The translations under genes were made by a program, and so were the position numbers. Of a DNA stretch of 64,000 nt, positions 1 through 8,808 are shown in pieces. The stretch is from assembly GCA_009360885.1 (NCBI GenBank), contig SPEL01000002.1:62001-126000 (forward strand). Direction: 5' to 3'. The first letter of the stretch is position 1. Every line of letters begins with the position of its first letter. The DNA comes from Sphingobium sp. GTDB lineage: Bacteria > Pseudomonadota > Alphaproteobacteria > Sphingomonadales > Sphingomonadaceae. The notes under the pieces are model-generated. The model did no database searches and had not been told where the DNA came from. It was given only the letters and a program-made list of their open reading frames with translations.

Positions 1-67
1 GGCAAACGTAGATAATTCTGATTTAGTCGCCCTGCCAGTGCGATCAGATACGTCAGAGCGTTCCGAT

Positions 68-877
68 ATGGAGCATCTACAATCCAACACTTCGGCGCCG
101 GGTGTTTCGACGGCATTCGGATATGGTCCTATGGGTAAATTGCGCCGTGCGAAACGTATCGCCGCGCTCTTTCTTTGCCTTGGGCTTTGCCTGCCGCCTC
201 ATTTATTTTGCCGCCTGCTCAGCCTGCCTTCCCATTGGCCCAGACGCTTCCTGGCGCTCGCTGCGCGCAGCCTCGGCGTTCGGGTGCGCACAAGCTGCAT
301 CCCGCGGAAACAGGATATATTCTTCGTTGCTAATCATCTTAGCTGGCTGGATATATTGGCATTAGGCGGCGCAACCGGCACGGCCTTCATCGCCAAGGAT
401 GATATGGAAAAATGGCCGGTTGTTGGCTGGTTATCAAAACTCAATGACACGATTTTCGTCTCCCGTGCCAATCGGGCTGACGTAAGGGAGCAGATCAAAA
501 CCTTACGCGCTGCACTGGAAAAGCATAAACCCCTTGCCCTATTCCCCGAAGGCACAACCGGCGATGGTGAGCATATCCTCCCCTTCAAGCCTGCTTTGCT
601 TGCGGGATTAATGCCGCCGCCCCGTGCGCTCGATATTCAGCCAGTCTATATTGATTATGGCAGCGCTCTTGATGATGTCCGCTGGCCGGAGGAGGAAGGC
701 TTTGCCGCCAATGCCGCCCGCATCATCGGGCGCAAAGGGCATCTGTGCGTCACCCTCCATTTTCTGCCGCCTTTTGACCCGGAAGACTATGCTGATCGCA
801 AAGCTATAGCCGAAGAAGCGCGAAATCGTATTTTGGCATGGCAATCCGCTTCCTTAGACCGCCCCTCCCCTGTATAG
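68..877 (+). CDS. plsC: 1-acyl-sn-glycerol-3-phosphate acyltransferase (PlsC family)
   Basis: Transfers an acyl chain to lysophosphatidic acid to make phosphatidic acid at the inner membrane. The acyltransferase block I motif NHLSWLD (NHx4D, acyl-transfer catalysis) and the block III motif FPEGTT (phosphate/glycerol binding) are both present, in the usual order. A hydrophobic stretch (AALFLCLGLCLPPHL) near the N terminus is the likely membrane anchor. The start is uncertain: a GTG at 38, an ATG at 68 and an ATG at 131 (MGKLRRAKR) are in frame, none has a strong ribosome site, and family similarity begins only around the 131 start. It lies 8 nt before miaB, as in sphingomonads, where a fur-like gene often precedes; the first 15 bases (ending TAA) could be the tail of an upstream gene but cannot be identified. 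Confidence 0.85.
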   Translation: MEHLQSNTSAPGVSTAFGYGPMGKLRRAKRIAALFLCLGLCLPPHLFCRLLSLPSHWPRRFLALAARSLGVRVRTSCIPRKQDIFFVANHLSWLDILALGGATGTAFIAKDDMEKWPVVGWLSKLNDTIFVSRANRADVREQIKTLRAALEKHKPLALFPEGTTGDGEHILPFKPALLAGLMPPPRALDIQPVYIDYGSALDDVRWPEEEGFAANAARIIGRKGHLCVTLHFLPPFDPEDYADRKAIAEEARNRILAWQSASLDRPSPV

Positions 878-885
878 ATGACGTG

Positions 886-2238
886 ATGAATCACCCAAAA
901 AAAACTACCACCCCGCGCACTTTCCACGTCAAATCTTTTGGCTGCCAGATGAACGTCTATGATGGCGAACGCATGGCCGAAATGCTGGGCGCACAGGGGA
1001 TGGTCCCTGCCGAGGAAGGTGTTGACGCCGATATGGTGGTTTTGAATACCTGCCATATCCGTGAAAAAGCGGTCGATAAGGTCTATTCCGACATTGGCCG
1101 TTTGCGCCGCGATGATGGCAGCCGTCCGATGATTGCCGTCGCAGGCTGCGTCGCGCAGGCAGAAGGCGGGGAAATTACCCGCCGCACCAATATGGTCGAT
1201 ATTGTCGTGGGACCGCAAGCCTATCACCGCCTCCCCGACCTGATTGACAAAGCCGCGCGCGGCGAAGAGGCGCTCGATACCGATATGCCTGTGCTGTCGA
1301 AATTTGGCGCGCTACCGGATCGCCCGAAACAGCCCCGCCCAACGGCTTTCCTCACGGTGCAGGAAGGGTGCGACAAATTCTGCACTTATTGCGTTGTGCC
1401 TTATACACGCGGCGCAGAAATCAGCCGGCCTTGGGCTGCCATTATCGACGAGGCCAAGGCCCTGATTGATGGCGGGGTACGCGAAATCAGCCTGCTGGGC
1501 CAGAATGTCAACGCATGGCGCGGTGAGGATGCGACCGGCAAGCAGCAAGGCCTTGCAGGCCTTATCCGCGCGCTGGATAAGATGGAGGGGCTGGAACGCA
1601 TCCGCTACACCACCAGCCACCCCAATGACATGGAGGATGACCTCATCACCGCCCATGGCGATGTGGAAAAACTGATGCCTTATCTCCATTTGCCGGTGCA
1701 ATCAGGCTCTGACCCGATATTGAAGGCGATGAACCGCAGCCATAGCCGCGACAGCTATCTGCGCTTGCTGGATCGTTTCCGCGCTGCCCGGCCCGATATT
1801 GCCCTGTCCGGGGATTTCATCGTCGGCTTCCCCGGCGAAACCGATGCGGATTTTCAGGATACTATGTCGCTCATTCGTGACGTAGGCTATGCTTATGCGT
1901 TCTCGTTCAAATATAGCCCCCGCCCCGGAACGCCCGCCGCCGATATGGCCCACCAAATCACGCCAGAGGTGATGAGCGCTCGTTTGCAGGAACTCCAGAC
2001 GCAGATCCTTGCCGATCAGCTCGCCTTTAATCAGGCGACCGTTGGCAAACGCACCCACATCCTTATCGAGAAGCCGGGCCGCAAACCGGGCCAGCTTGTC
2101 GGCAAATCTCCTTGGCTGCAATCCGTCCATGTTTATGCGGAAAATGCCGCCATTGGTGACCTTATCGAAGTTGATATTGTTTCGGCGGGGCCAAACAGCC
2201 TCGCCGGGGAAATCACGGCAAGGAAAGAGGCTGCATGA
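886..2238 (+). CDS. miaB: tRNA-2-methylthio-N6-dimethylallyladenosine synthase MiaB
   Basis: Radical-SAM methylthiotransferase that converts i6A37 to ms2i6A37 in tRNAs reading UNN codons. Three N-terminal cysteines (C20 in GCQMN, C56 in NTCHIRE, C88 in GCVAQ) can ligate the auxiliary 4Fe-4S cluster, and C162-x3-C166-x2-C169 is the radical-SAM cluster motif; a TRAM-like segment (RTHILIEKPG) lies at the C terminus. The 450-residue length is normal. The ATG at 886 was chosen because it avoids overlap with plsC; an in-frame start at 838 would run 40 nt into it. First of the miaB-phoH-ybeY-corC run, with phoH 22 nt downstream. Confidence 0.96.
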   Translation: MNHPKKTTTPRTFHVKSFGCQMNVYDGERMAEMLGAQGMVPAEEGVDADMVVLNTCHIREKAVDKVYSDIGRLRRDDGSRPMIAVAGCVAQAEGGEITRRTNMVDIVVGPQAYHRLPDLIDKAARGEEALDTDMPVLSKFGALPDRPKQPRPTAFLTVQEGCDKFCTYCVVPYTRGAEISRPWAAIIDEAKALIDGGVREISLLGQNVNAWRGEDATGKQQGLAGLIRALDKMEGLERIRYTTSHPNDMEDDLITAHGDVEKLMPYLHLPVQSGSDPILKAMNRSHSRDSYLRLLDRFRAARPDIALSGDFIVGFPGETDADFQDTMSLIRDVGYAYAFSFKYSPRPGTPAADMAHQITPEVMSARLQELQTQILADQLAFNQATVGKRTHILIEKPGRKPGQLVGKSPWLQSVHVYAENAAIGDLIEVDIVSAGPNSLAGEITARKEAA

Positions 2239-2260
2239 CCATCACCGGAACTTTCTGCTA

Positions 2261-3256
2261 ATGGCAAAAAAACAGGCGCAGGCCGCGGCGGGGGACCGCG
2301 CAAGGCTGGAACTGGTCTTTGACAAACCGCATCTATTGGGTGCGGTTTTCGGCCAATATGACCAAAATCTGGTTGCCATTGAAAATCGTCTGGGCGTGTA
2401 CATCGGCGCACGCGGCAATAAATTGCAGATAGAAGGCGAAGCAGAAGCCGCCGCCCGCGCCCGCGATGTGCTGAACGGGCTCTATAACCGCGTTTCACAG
2501 GGGCAGGAAGTCGATACCGGCGCAGTGGAAGCCGTCATCGCGATGTCCGCAGAACCCACGCTCGACGGTATCATTCGCCATGATGTCAGCGAGCCTCCGC
2601 GCATCATGATCCGCACCCGCAAGAAAACCATCGTTCCGCGTAGTGCCACACAGGCCACCTATATGGAGGAACTGACGCGCAAGGACGTGATTTTCGCCCT
2701 TGGCCCGGCAGGGACCGGCAAGACCTACCTCGCCGTAGCGCAGGCTGTCAGCCAGTTAATAACCGGCAGCGTTGATCGCCTCATCCTCTCCCGCCCGGCT
2801 GTGGAAGCTGGCGAAAGGCTGGGCTTCCTTCCCGGCGATATGAAGGAAAAGGTCGATCCTTATCTGCGCCCGCTTTATGATGCGCTCTACGACACATTGC
2901 CGGCTGAGCAGGTGGAGCGCCGCATCGCCAGCGGCGAGATTGAAATTGCCCCCCTCGCCTTCATGCGCGGGCGGACGCTCGCCAATGCCTTCATCATCCT
3001 TGACGAGGCACAGAACACCACCATCGCCCAGATGAAGATGTTCCTGACCCGCTTTGGCGAAGGCAGCCGCATGGTCATTTGCGGTGACCCGAAACAGGTC
3101 GATCTTCCCCAGCCCGGCGTTTCCGGCCTTGCTGATGCCGTAGGCCGTCTGGAGGGGGTTGATGGCATCGGCACTGTGCGTTTCGGCGTAGCAGATGTTG
3201 TGCGCCACCCGATTGTGGGCCGGATCGTCGAAGCCTATGAGGGTAAAGATGCTTGA
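2261..3256 (+). CDS. phoH: PhoH family ATPase
   Basis: Cytoplasmic PhoH-like P-loop ATPase, 331 residues. An N-terminal KH-like RNA-binding segment (about residues 20-75, with GVYIGARGNKLQIEGE) is followed by the PhoH domain with Walker A GPAGTGKT (148-155) and Walker B AFIILDEAQN. The family is linked to RNA metabolism and ribosome quality control, in keeping with the miaB and ybeY neighbours; the precise substrate is unknown. The ATG at 2261 (MAKKQAQ) is preferred because the same frame remains open far upstream inside miaB. Its 3' end overlaps the ybeY start by 8 nt, which suggests translational coupling. Confidence 0.95.
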   Translation: MAKKQAQAAAGDRARLELVFDKPHLLGAVFGQYDQNLVAIENRLGVYIGARGNKLQIEGEAEAAARARDVLNGLYNRVSQGQEVDTGAVEAVIAMSAEPTLDGIIRHDVSEPPRIMIRTRKKTIVPRSATQATYMEELTRKDVIFALGPAGTGKTYLAVAQAVSQLITGSVDRLILSRPAVEAGERLGFLPGDMKEKVDPYLRPLYDALYDTLPAEQVERRIASGEIEIAPLAFMRGRTLANAFIILDEAQNTTIAQMKMFLTRFGEGSRMVICGDPKQVDLPQPGVSGLADAVGRLEGVDGIGTVRFGVADVVRHPIVGRIVEAYEGKDA

Positions 3257-3782
3257 AATCGCCCTGCTGAATGAAGAAGATTGCGGCTGGCCGCAGGATG
3301 TGGACTGGGAAACGCTGGCCAGCCGTGCGGCTGACGCGGCCTTTACTCAGACCCCGTCTGACCGTATCCGCCGCCGTAGCGTCACCATAGAAATCTCCGT
3401 CAAGCTGACGAATGATGCCGAAGTACAGGTCCTCAACCGCACCTATCGGGAGAAGGATAAGCCCACCAATGTGCTGTCCTTTCCAATGGTGCCGGAGGAT
3501 CTTCTCGAAACATTGACCAACAGCGATGATGGCGAAGTATTATTAGGCGACATCATCCTCGCTTATGAAACCTGCGCGAGGGAAGCCGCCGAAAAGGGCA
3601 TTTCCATTGCCGATCATGCAACTCATCTGATGGTGCACGGTGTGCTGCATCTTCTGGGGTACGATCATATGGATGACAATGAAGCCGAAGCAATGGAGGC
3701 GATGGAAATTCGCGCGCTTGCCACGCTGGGGCTGGCTGATCCATATGCAGACAGAAACATTACCGACACTATAGGGGATTGA
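3249..3782 (+). CDS. ybeY: endoribonuclease YbeY
   Basis: Metal-dependent endoribonuclease involved in 16S rRNA 3'-end maturation and 70S ribosome quality control. The zinc site H3xH5xH is complete (H130, H134, H140 within HLMVHGVLHLLGYDH), and the upstream NVLSFP motif typical of the family is present. The predicted protein is 177 residues. The ATG at 3249 overlaps the phoH stop by 8 nt; another in-frame ATG at 3237 is possible. The residue segment 80-100 (VPEDLLETLTNSDDGEVLLGD) matches the usual loop before the GDI motif. Expected to be co-transcribed with phoH and corC. Confidence 0.95.
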   Translation: MLEIALLNEEDCGWPQDVDWETLASRAADAAFTQTPSDRIRRRSVTIEISVKLTNDAEVQVLNRTYREKDKPTNVLSFPMVPEDLLETLTNSDDGEVLLGDIILAYETCAREAAEKGISIADHATHLMVHGVLHLLGYDHMDDNEAEAMEAMEIRALATLGLADPYADRNITDTIGD

Positions 3783-3790
3783 GAACTATC

Positions 3791-4741
3791 ATGGCCGATG
3801 ACAGCCCGTCTTCTTCCAAGGAAGCGGACAGTAGTAACGAAGGCAGTATATGGCGGGGTATAAAGACCCTGATCTTTGGCGAAGGCGAACAAAGCCTGCG
3901 TCAGGAAATTGAAAACGCCATTAATGAATATGACGCGGACAAAGAACCGCGCCAGAACCAGAATGGAAATGTAAAAGGTAAGGCAAGGGCCGACCTTTCC
4001 CTGCTAGAACGGCAAATGCTGCGTAACCTGCTGCATTTCAGCGAAAAGACGGTGGATGATGTCGCCGTCCCCCGCGCCGATATTATCGCTGTCGAAGAAA
4101 ATGCCAGCTTTGCCGAACTCGCTGAAATATTCCGCGACGCAGGGCATAGCCGCATTCCCGTTTACCGCGGCACGCTCGATACCGTTATTGGGATGGTTCA
4201 TGTGCGGGACGCTTTTGCACTGCTGAGCAGCGGCGACCCCCTGCCCAAAACGATCGAATCCCTCATTCGTCAGCCGCTTTATGTGCCGGAAAGCATGGGC
4301 GTGCTGGATTTGATGGCCGAAATGCGCGCAAAGCGCACTCATCTCGCCCTTGTGCTGGATGAATATTCCGGCACCGAGGGGCTGCTCACTTTCGAAGACC
4401 TTGTTGAGGAAATTGTCGGTGAGGTTGAAGATGAGCATGATGAAACCCCCGAGCAAATGCTGATCGCATTGGATGACGGGATGTGGGATGCCGACGCCCG
4501 CGCTGAACTGGACGATGTGGCGAAAATCATCGATCTGCGCCTCGCCAATGTAGAGGAAGATGTCGATACGCTGGGCGGCCTTGCCTTTGTCATTGCCGGA
4601 CATGTGCCATCAGTAGGCGAGATGTTGCTCCACGCAGAAAGCGGGTGGACACTGGAAATTACGGCATCCGACCCGCGCCGAGTAAAACGCCTGCGCCTGC
4701 ACCCGCCGGGGGACGAAAACACCGAAGAAAGCGGAGAATAG
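3791..4741 (+). CDS. corC: HlyC/CorC family CBS-domain protein
   Basis: Hemolysin C/CorC-type protein, 316 residues, with no membrane segment. A tandem CBS pair (about residues 80-205, VPRADIIAVEENASFAEL and related segments) is followed by the CorC_HlyC transporter-associated domain (about 225-310, including DTLGGLAFVIAGHVPSVGE). The family is associated with divalent cation (Mg2+/Co2+) homeostasis or membrane integrity, mostly by association. The ATG at 3791 is preferred to an upstream TTG at 3779, which overlaps ybeY. In many proteobacteria lnt (apolipoprotein N-acyltransferase) follows; here a glycosyltransferase follows after a hairpin. Confidence 0.92.
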   Translation: MADDSPSSSKEADSSNEGSIWRGIKTLIFGEGEQSLRQEIENAINEYDADKEPRQNQNGNVKGKARADLSLLERQMLRNLLHFSEKTVDDVAVPRADIIAVEENASFAELAEIFRDAGHSRIPVYRGTLDTVIGMVHVRDAFALLSSGDPLPKTIESLIRQPLYVPESMGVLDLMAEMRAKRTHLALVLDEYSGTEGLLTFEDLVEEIVGEVEDEHDETPEQMLIALDDGMWDADARAELDDVAKIIDLRLANVEEDVDTLGGLAFVIAGHVPSVGEMLLHAESGWTLEITASDPRRVKRLRLHPPGDENTEESGE

Positions 4742-4755
4742 AGATTGCTCCGACA

Positions 4756-4797
4756 TCCCATCGGGCCATGCCATATATAGAGCATGGCACGGTGGGA
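4756..4797 (+). other. strong hairpin after corC
   Basis: Arms TCCCATCG-G-GCCATGC and GCATGGC-A-CGGTGGGA pair over 15 positions, with one central mismatch, one G-U pair and a 10-nt AT-rich loop. It lies 15 nt after the corC stop, where a transcript end would be expected. There is no U-tract on either side, so it is either a Rho-dependent or processed 3' end or an RNA-stabilising stem rather than a classical intrinsic terminator. The remaining sequence to the glycosyltransferase start at 5017 holds no other gene I can support. Confidence 0.5.
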
Positions 4798-5016
4798 CGC
4801 TCTCTCGCTGGCCTGATACCGATCTGCATGAAATAAATTCATTACAGATGGTTACGCACAAACGCCGTGCGATTTTAAATTTGAGTTAGGCTCTATGCAG
4901 CCATGCCCCTGCCCCGGCACATAGCTGAGGCCACGATGCAACGGTCAGGCCGCAAAACACCTACCTCTCGCCATGAAGGCTTTGCCTTCGTCCCCCTCGC
5001 CATCTATAGGGGCCGC

Positions 5017-6186
5017 ATGTCTCCCCACCTCCATTCAACTTCCCCGCTTCGTATTGCACTTTTCAGCGGTAATTATAATTATGTCCGTGACGGTGCAAAC
5101 CGGGCGCTCAACACATTGGTCGGTTATTTGCTGCGTCAGGGCTCGCAGGTCCGCGTCTATTCGCCTACGGTGCAAAACCCGGCCTTCCCACCGACAGGCG
5201 ATTTAGTCAGCCTACCCAGCATTCCCATTCCGGGGCGCGCGGAATATCGTATTCCCATGGGCCTATCGCCCCGTGTCCGGCGTGATCTGGCAGCGTTCAA
5301 GCCTGACATCGTTCATATATCCAGCCCGGACCCTTCGTCCCACCGGGCCGTCACATGGGCGCGCAAACGCAACCTGCCCGTTGTCGCCAGTGTTCACACC
5401 CATTTCGAAACCTATTGCCGCTATTATAATTTATCGGTGATAGAACCTCTGATCGCAGCCCTGCTACGCCGCCTCTATCGCCGCTGTGATGCTTTACTCG
5501 CCCCGTCAGAGAGCTTTGCGCAGGTTCTTCGGGCCCAGCGTATGAATTATGATATTTCACTGTGGTCGCGTGGGATTGACCATGGGATATTCAATCCCGA
5601 CCGCCGCGACATGGCATGGCGCAGGCAGCATGGCATTGGCGACAACGAGGTCGTCATCGGCTTTCTGGGCCGTTTGGTGATGGAAAAAGGGCTGGATGTC
5701 TTTGCCGAAACCATTGATGTGCTGCGGCGGCGCAATGTGCCGCACCGCATATTAGTGGTGGGAGATGGTCCGGCACGAGCATGGTTTGAAAACCGCCTGC
5801 CCGGCGCGGTATTCACCGGGTTTCAGGCCAATGAAAATCTGGCCCGTGCGGTGGCGGCAATGGATGTGTTGTTCAACCCATCTGAAACCGAAACCTTCGG
5901 CAATGTAACGCTGGAGGCCATGGCCTGCGCAGTTCCCGCCCTTGGCACCCGCGCCACAGGCAGCAGCAGCATCATTCAGAACGGGCGTACCGGCTTTTTA
6001 TGCGAACCAGGCGCTGTTACCGCTTTTGCTGACCGGCTGGAAAGCTATGCGCGGGATCCTGCACTGCGCATCGCCCATGCGGCTGCTTCCACCAAAGAAG
6101 CAGAGCGTTACCATTGGGACCCGATTAATCAGGCCGTGCTGGATGCCTATCACCGCGTGATTGCCGCCCGGCGCAATCGCGCTTAA
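5017..6186 (+). CDS. GT4-family glycosyltransferase
   Basis: Retaining GT-B glycosyltransferase, 389 residues. The N-terminal domain opens with RIALFSGNYNYVRDGANRAL (glycine-rich acceptor/donor loop) and contains HISSPDPSSHRAV and SVHTHFETY. The C-terminal domain carries the SRGIDHGIFNP linker signature, GFLGRLVMEKGLD and the ETFGNVTLEAMACAVP motif (E-x7-E donor site). Related enzymes include glycolipid mannosyl- and glucosyltransferases, so a membrane glycolipid product is plausible, but donor and acceptor cannot be read from sequence. The ATG at 5017 (MSPHLH) is preferred; ATGs at 4903 and 4936 would add an unconserved basic leader. The stop is 9 nt before rarA. Confidence 0.88.
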   Translation: MSPHLHSTSPLRIALFSGNYNYVRDGANRALNTLVGYLLRQGSQVRVYSPTVQNPAFPPTGDLVSLPSIPIPGRAEYRIPMGLSPRVRRDLAAFKPDIVHISSPDPSSHRAVTWARKRNLPVVASVHTHFETYCRYYNLSVIEPLIAALLRRLYRRCDALLAPSESFAQVLRAQRMNYDISLWSRGIDHGIFNPDRRDMAWRRQHGIGDNEVVIGFLGRLVMEKGLDVFAETIDVLRRRNVPHRILVVGDGPARAWFENRLPGAVFTGFQANENLARAVAAMDVLFNPSETETFGNVTLEAMACAVPALGTRATGSSSIIQNGRTGFLCEPGAVTAFADRLESYARDPALRIAHAAASTKEAERYHWDPINQAVLDAYHRVIAARRNRA

Positions 6187-6195
6187 TAGTCCCCT

Positions 6196-7506
6196 ATGAC
6201 GGATTTATTCGGTGATGATGCCCCGGCGCAGTCCTCTGCCAGCGCCCTGCCAGATACAGCTCCGCTGGCGGACCGGTTGCGCCCTGCCCAACTCGATGAT
6301 GTTGTCGGGCAGGAGCATTTAACCGGCCCGGATGGCGCGATTGGCCGCATGGTATCAGCGGGCAGGCTCTCCTCTATCATCTTATGGGGGCCGCCCGGCA
6401 CCGGCAAAACAACCATTTCTCGGCTCCTCGCGGATGCTGTGGGGATGCGGTTTGAGCCCGTTTCCGCCGTATTCACCGGCGTTGCCGACCTAAAGAAGAT
6501 TTTCGCGGCAGCACGCGACCATGCCCGTCTGGGGCAACGCACCCTGTTGTTCGTGGACGAAATCCATCGTTTCAACCGGTCGCAACAGGATGGCTTCCTT
6601 CCTTATGTTGAGGATGGGACGATTACCCTTGTCGGTGCGACCACCGAAAACCCCAGCTTTGAGCTTAACGCCGCTTTGCTTTCCCGCGCGCAGGTACTGA
6701 TATTGCGCAGGCTGGACGCCGATGCGCTGGAACGCCTGCTGCAACGCGCAGAGAAACTGACGGAACGCCCCCTTCCCCTCACCGATGCGGCGAGAGAGGC
6801 CCTGATCGCCAGCGCCGATGGAGACGGGCGCTTCCTGCTTAATCAAGCAGAAACGCTGTTTTCCATCCAGATTGATACGCCGCTGGACCCAGCGGAGCTT
6901 TCCGCCCTGCTCCACCGCCGCATGGCAGTGTATGATAAGGACCGTGAGGGGCATTATAACCTCATCTCCGCCCTCCATAAATCCCTGCGCGGGTCAGACC
7001 CGCAAGCCGCGCTTTATTATCTCGCCCGGATGTTGGTGGCAGGCGAGGAACCGCTTTATGTGCTGCGCCGTATCGTCCGTTTCGCAGCGGAAGATATCGG
7101 CCTTGCCGACCCGCAGGCATTGGTGCAGGCACTTGCCGCCAAGGAGGCCTATGACTTTCTCGGCTCTCCCGAAGGCGAACTGGCGATTGTGCAGGCCTGC
7201 CTCTATTGTGCGACGGCCCCCAAATCCAACGCCGCTTATAAGGCGCAGAAGGCCGCATGGAAAAGCGCGAAGGAAACCGGCAGCCTGATGCCGCCTGCCA
7301 ATATATTGAACGCACCGACAAAGCTGATGAAGGAAATCGGCTATGGCGCGGGCTATACTTATGACCATGATACCGCAGAGGGTTTTTCCGGCGCCCATTA
7401 CTGGCCAGAGGAAATGGCGCCACAAACCTTCTATGCCCCCACCGACCGTGGGTTTGAAAAACGCATATCAGAACGCATCACATACTGGAACAGCCTGCGC
7501 AAATAA
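6196..7506 (+). CDS. rarA: replication-associated recombination protein A (RarA/MgsA)
   Basis: AAA+ ATPase of the RarA/WRNIP1 family acting at stalled replication forks, 436 residues. Walker A GPPGTGKT is at 65-72, Walker B LLFVDEIH at about 117-124, and sensor 1 (VGATTENPSFELNAALLSRAQV) is intact. The C-terminal MgsA-type tetramerisation region (LHKSLRGSDPQAALYYLARM, VQACLYCATAPKSNAAY, ILNAPTKLMKEIGYG) is complete. It follows the glycosyltransferase by 9 nt and could share its transcript. No oddities in length or motifs. Confidence 0.95.
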   Translation: MTDLFGDDAPAQSSASALPDTAPLADRLRPAQLDDVVGQEHLTGPDGAIGRMVSAGRLSSIILWGPPGTGKTTISRLLADAVGMRFEPVSAVFTGVADLKKIFAAARDHARLGQRTLLFVDEIHRFNRSQQDGFLPYVEDGTITLVGATTENPSFELNAALLSRAQVLILRRLDADALERLLQRAEKLTERPLPLTDAAREALIASADGDGRFLLNQAETLFSIQIDTPLDPAELSALLHRRMAVYDKDREGHYNLISALHKSLRGSDPQAALYYLARMLVAGEEPLYVLRRIVRFAAEDIGLADPQALVQALAAKEAYDFLGSPEGELAIVQACLYCATAPKSNAAYKAQKAAWKSAKETGSLMPPANILNAPTKLMKEIGYGAGYTYDHDTAEGFSGAHYWPEEMAPQTFYAPTDRGFEKRISERITYWNSLRK

Positions 7507-7579
7507 GCGCATGATTTTACGATATAAAAAGCATTATCCCATTTGCACTTTTGATCGTCCCTGCCTATCTTGTACCGCT

Positions 7580-8182
7580 ATGAATATTCCGCCTTTGCCT
7601 GATCTTACGTCTCTCTCACTCGCGGATATTGCACGCCTTGCGCAGGAACAGCGCCTGCCTCCGGTGGATCAATGGAACCCCGACCATTGCGGGGACAGTG
7701 AGATGCGCATCGCCTCTGACGGTCGCTGGTATCATCAGGGCGGCCTGATAAATCGCATGGAAATGGTTCGCCTTTTCTCCACTATTTTGCGGAGAGAAAG
7801 CGACGGCAGCTATGTACTGGTGACTCCGGTAGAAAAACTTTCCATCATGGTTGAGGACGCCCCCTTTCTGGCCATTGAACTCACCAGCGAAGGGCGGGGT
7901 AAAGACCGCCACATTGCATTTCGTCTGAGCCTTGGTGAAATAGTGGTCGCCGGACCAGATCACCCCATAATATTGCGTGGTACAGCGCAAAAACCTCGCC
8001 CTTATCTGCATGTACGCGGCCCTGTTGGAAACGGGCTAGAAGCATTGCTATCCCGCCCGACTTTTTACGAACTCGCCCATCTGGCAATGCAGGAAATTCA
8101 GGAGAACGATTCCCCTCTCGGCCTGTGGAGCGATGGCGCGTTTTTCGCGCTGGAATATCAGGACGGGGAACAACAGGGATGA
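7580..8182 (+). CDS. DUF1285 family protein
   Basis: 200-residue cytoplasmic protein of the DUF1285 family, function unknown. Recognisable family segments are QWNPDHCGDSEMRIASDGRWYHQGGLINR near residue 35-60 and FSTILRRESDGSYVLVTPVEKLSIMVEDAPF. No signal peptide or membrane helix. The ATG at 7580 (MNIPPLPDL) is preferred because earlier in-frame starts fall inside rarA. The stop overlaps the next ATG as ATGA (8179-8182), so translation is probably coupled to the NUDIX hydrolase; this pairing is common in alphaproteobacteria and hints at a shared, unassigned role. Confidence 0.85.
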   Translation: MNIPPLPDLTSLSLADIARLAQEQRLPPVDQWNPDHCGDSEMRIASDGRWYHQGGLINRMEMVRLFSTILRRESDGSYVLVTPVEKLSIMVEDAPFLAIELTSEGRGKDRHIAFRLSLGEIVVAGPDHPIILRGTAQKPRPYLHVRGPVGNGLEALLSRPTFYELAHLAMQEIQENDSPLGLWSDGAFFALEYQDGEQQG

Positions 8183-8772
8183 GTGATCTGGCCGCGGCGT
8201 TGCGGTCACGCCTTCAGCATGGGCAGAGCCTGCCCATACATATTCATCAGGAAGACAGCCGTATCACATCATCCGTGCGGTTTTCGCCTGCTGCGGTGCT
8301 GTTCGCGGTGACGGACCGTCCCCAACCAGGCGTCATCCTCACCCGGCGTGCATCCCATATGCGCAATCATGCCGGGCAGGTTGCCTTTCCCGGAGGACGA
8401 GCGGACCCGGAAGATACAGATGCCATCGCCACGGCCCTACGGGAGGCACAGGAAGAAATTGCCCTGCCCCCTCACACCGCCAAAGTGGTCGGCATATCAG
8501 ACAGCTATCGCACCTTCACTGGATTTGACATTGTGCCGGTGCTGGCGGTAATCCCGCCGGACCTTCCGCTGTCCATCCATCAGGCGGAGGTCGAATCCCT
8601 CTTCGAGGTTCCGCTCGAGTTCCTGCTTTCCCCGGCAAACAGGGTAACGAAGGAAATGGAATTTGCGGGCAAGCCCCATAGCTATTATGAAATACTCTGG
8701 CAGGACTATCGCATATGGGGCATTACCGCCGCGATTATCGCCAATTTATCGCAGCGTCTGGGATATGATTGA
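8179..8772 (+). CDS. NUDIX hydrolase, CoA pyrophosphatase type
   Basis: 197-residue hydrolase resembling NudL/CoA pyrophosphatases, which cleave CoA to phosphopantetheine and 3',5'-ADP. The NUDIX box is seen as GGRADPEDTD followed by ATALREAQEEIAL, retaining the REx2EE metal ligands; preceding QVAFPGG is the CoA-pyrophosphatase-type lead-in. The helix before the box carries LTRRASHMRNHAGQ, matching the family signature. The start codon is the A of the ATGA overlap with the DUF1285 gene. cca begins 36 nt further on, so the DUF1285-NUDIX-cca trio is likely one unit. Confidence 0.92.
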   Translation: MSDLAAALRSRLQHGQSLPIHIHQEDSRITSSVRFSPAAVLFAVTDRPQPGVILTRRASHMRNHAGQVAFPGGRADPEDTDAIATALREAQEEIALPPHTAKVVGISDSYRTFTGFDIVPVLAVIPPDLPLSIHQAEVESLFEVPLEFLLSPANRVTKEMEFAGKPHSYYEILWQDYRIWGITAAIIANLSQRLGYD

Positions 8773-8808
8773 GACGCCATCAGGCACACAGGATATAAAT
8801 TCATCAGC

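Noticed and set aside
1-37. Tail of an upstream gene such as fur
   Set aside because: Only five codons (ending TAA at 13-15) are in the window; too little to identify.
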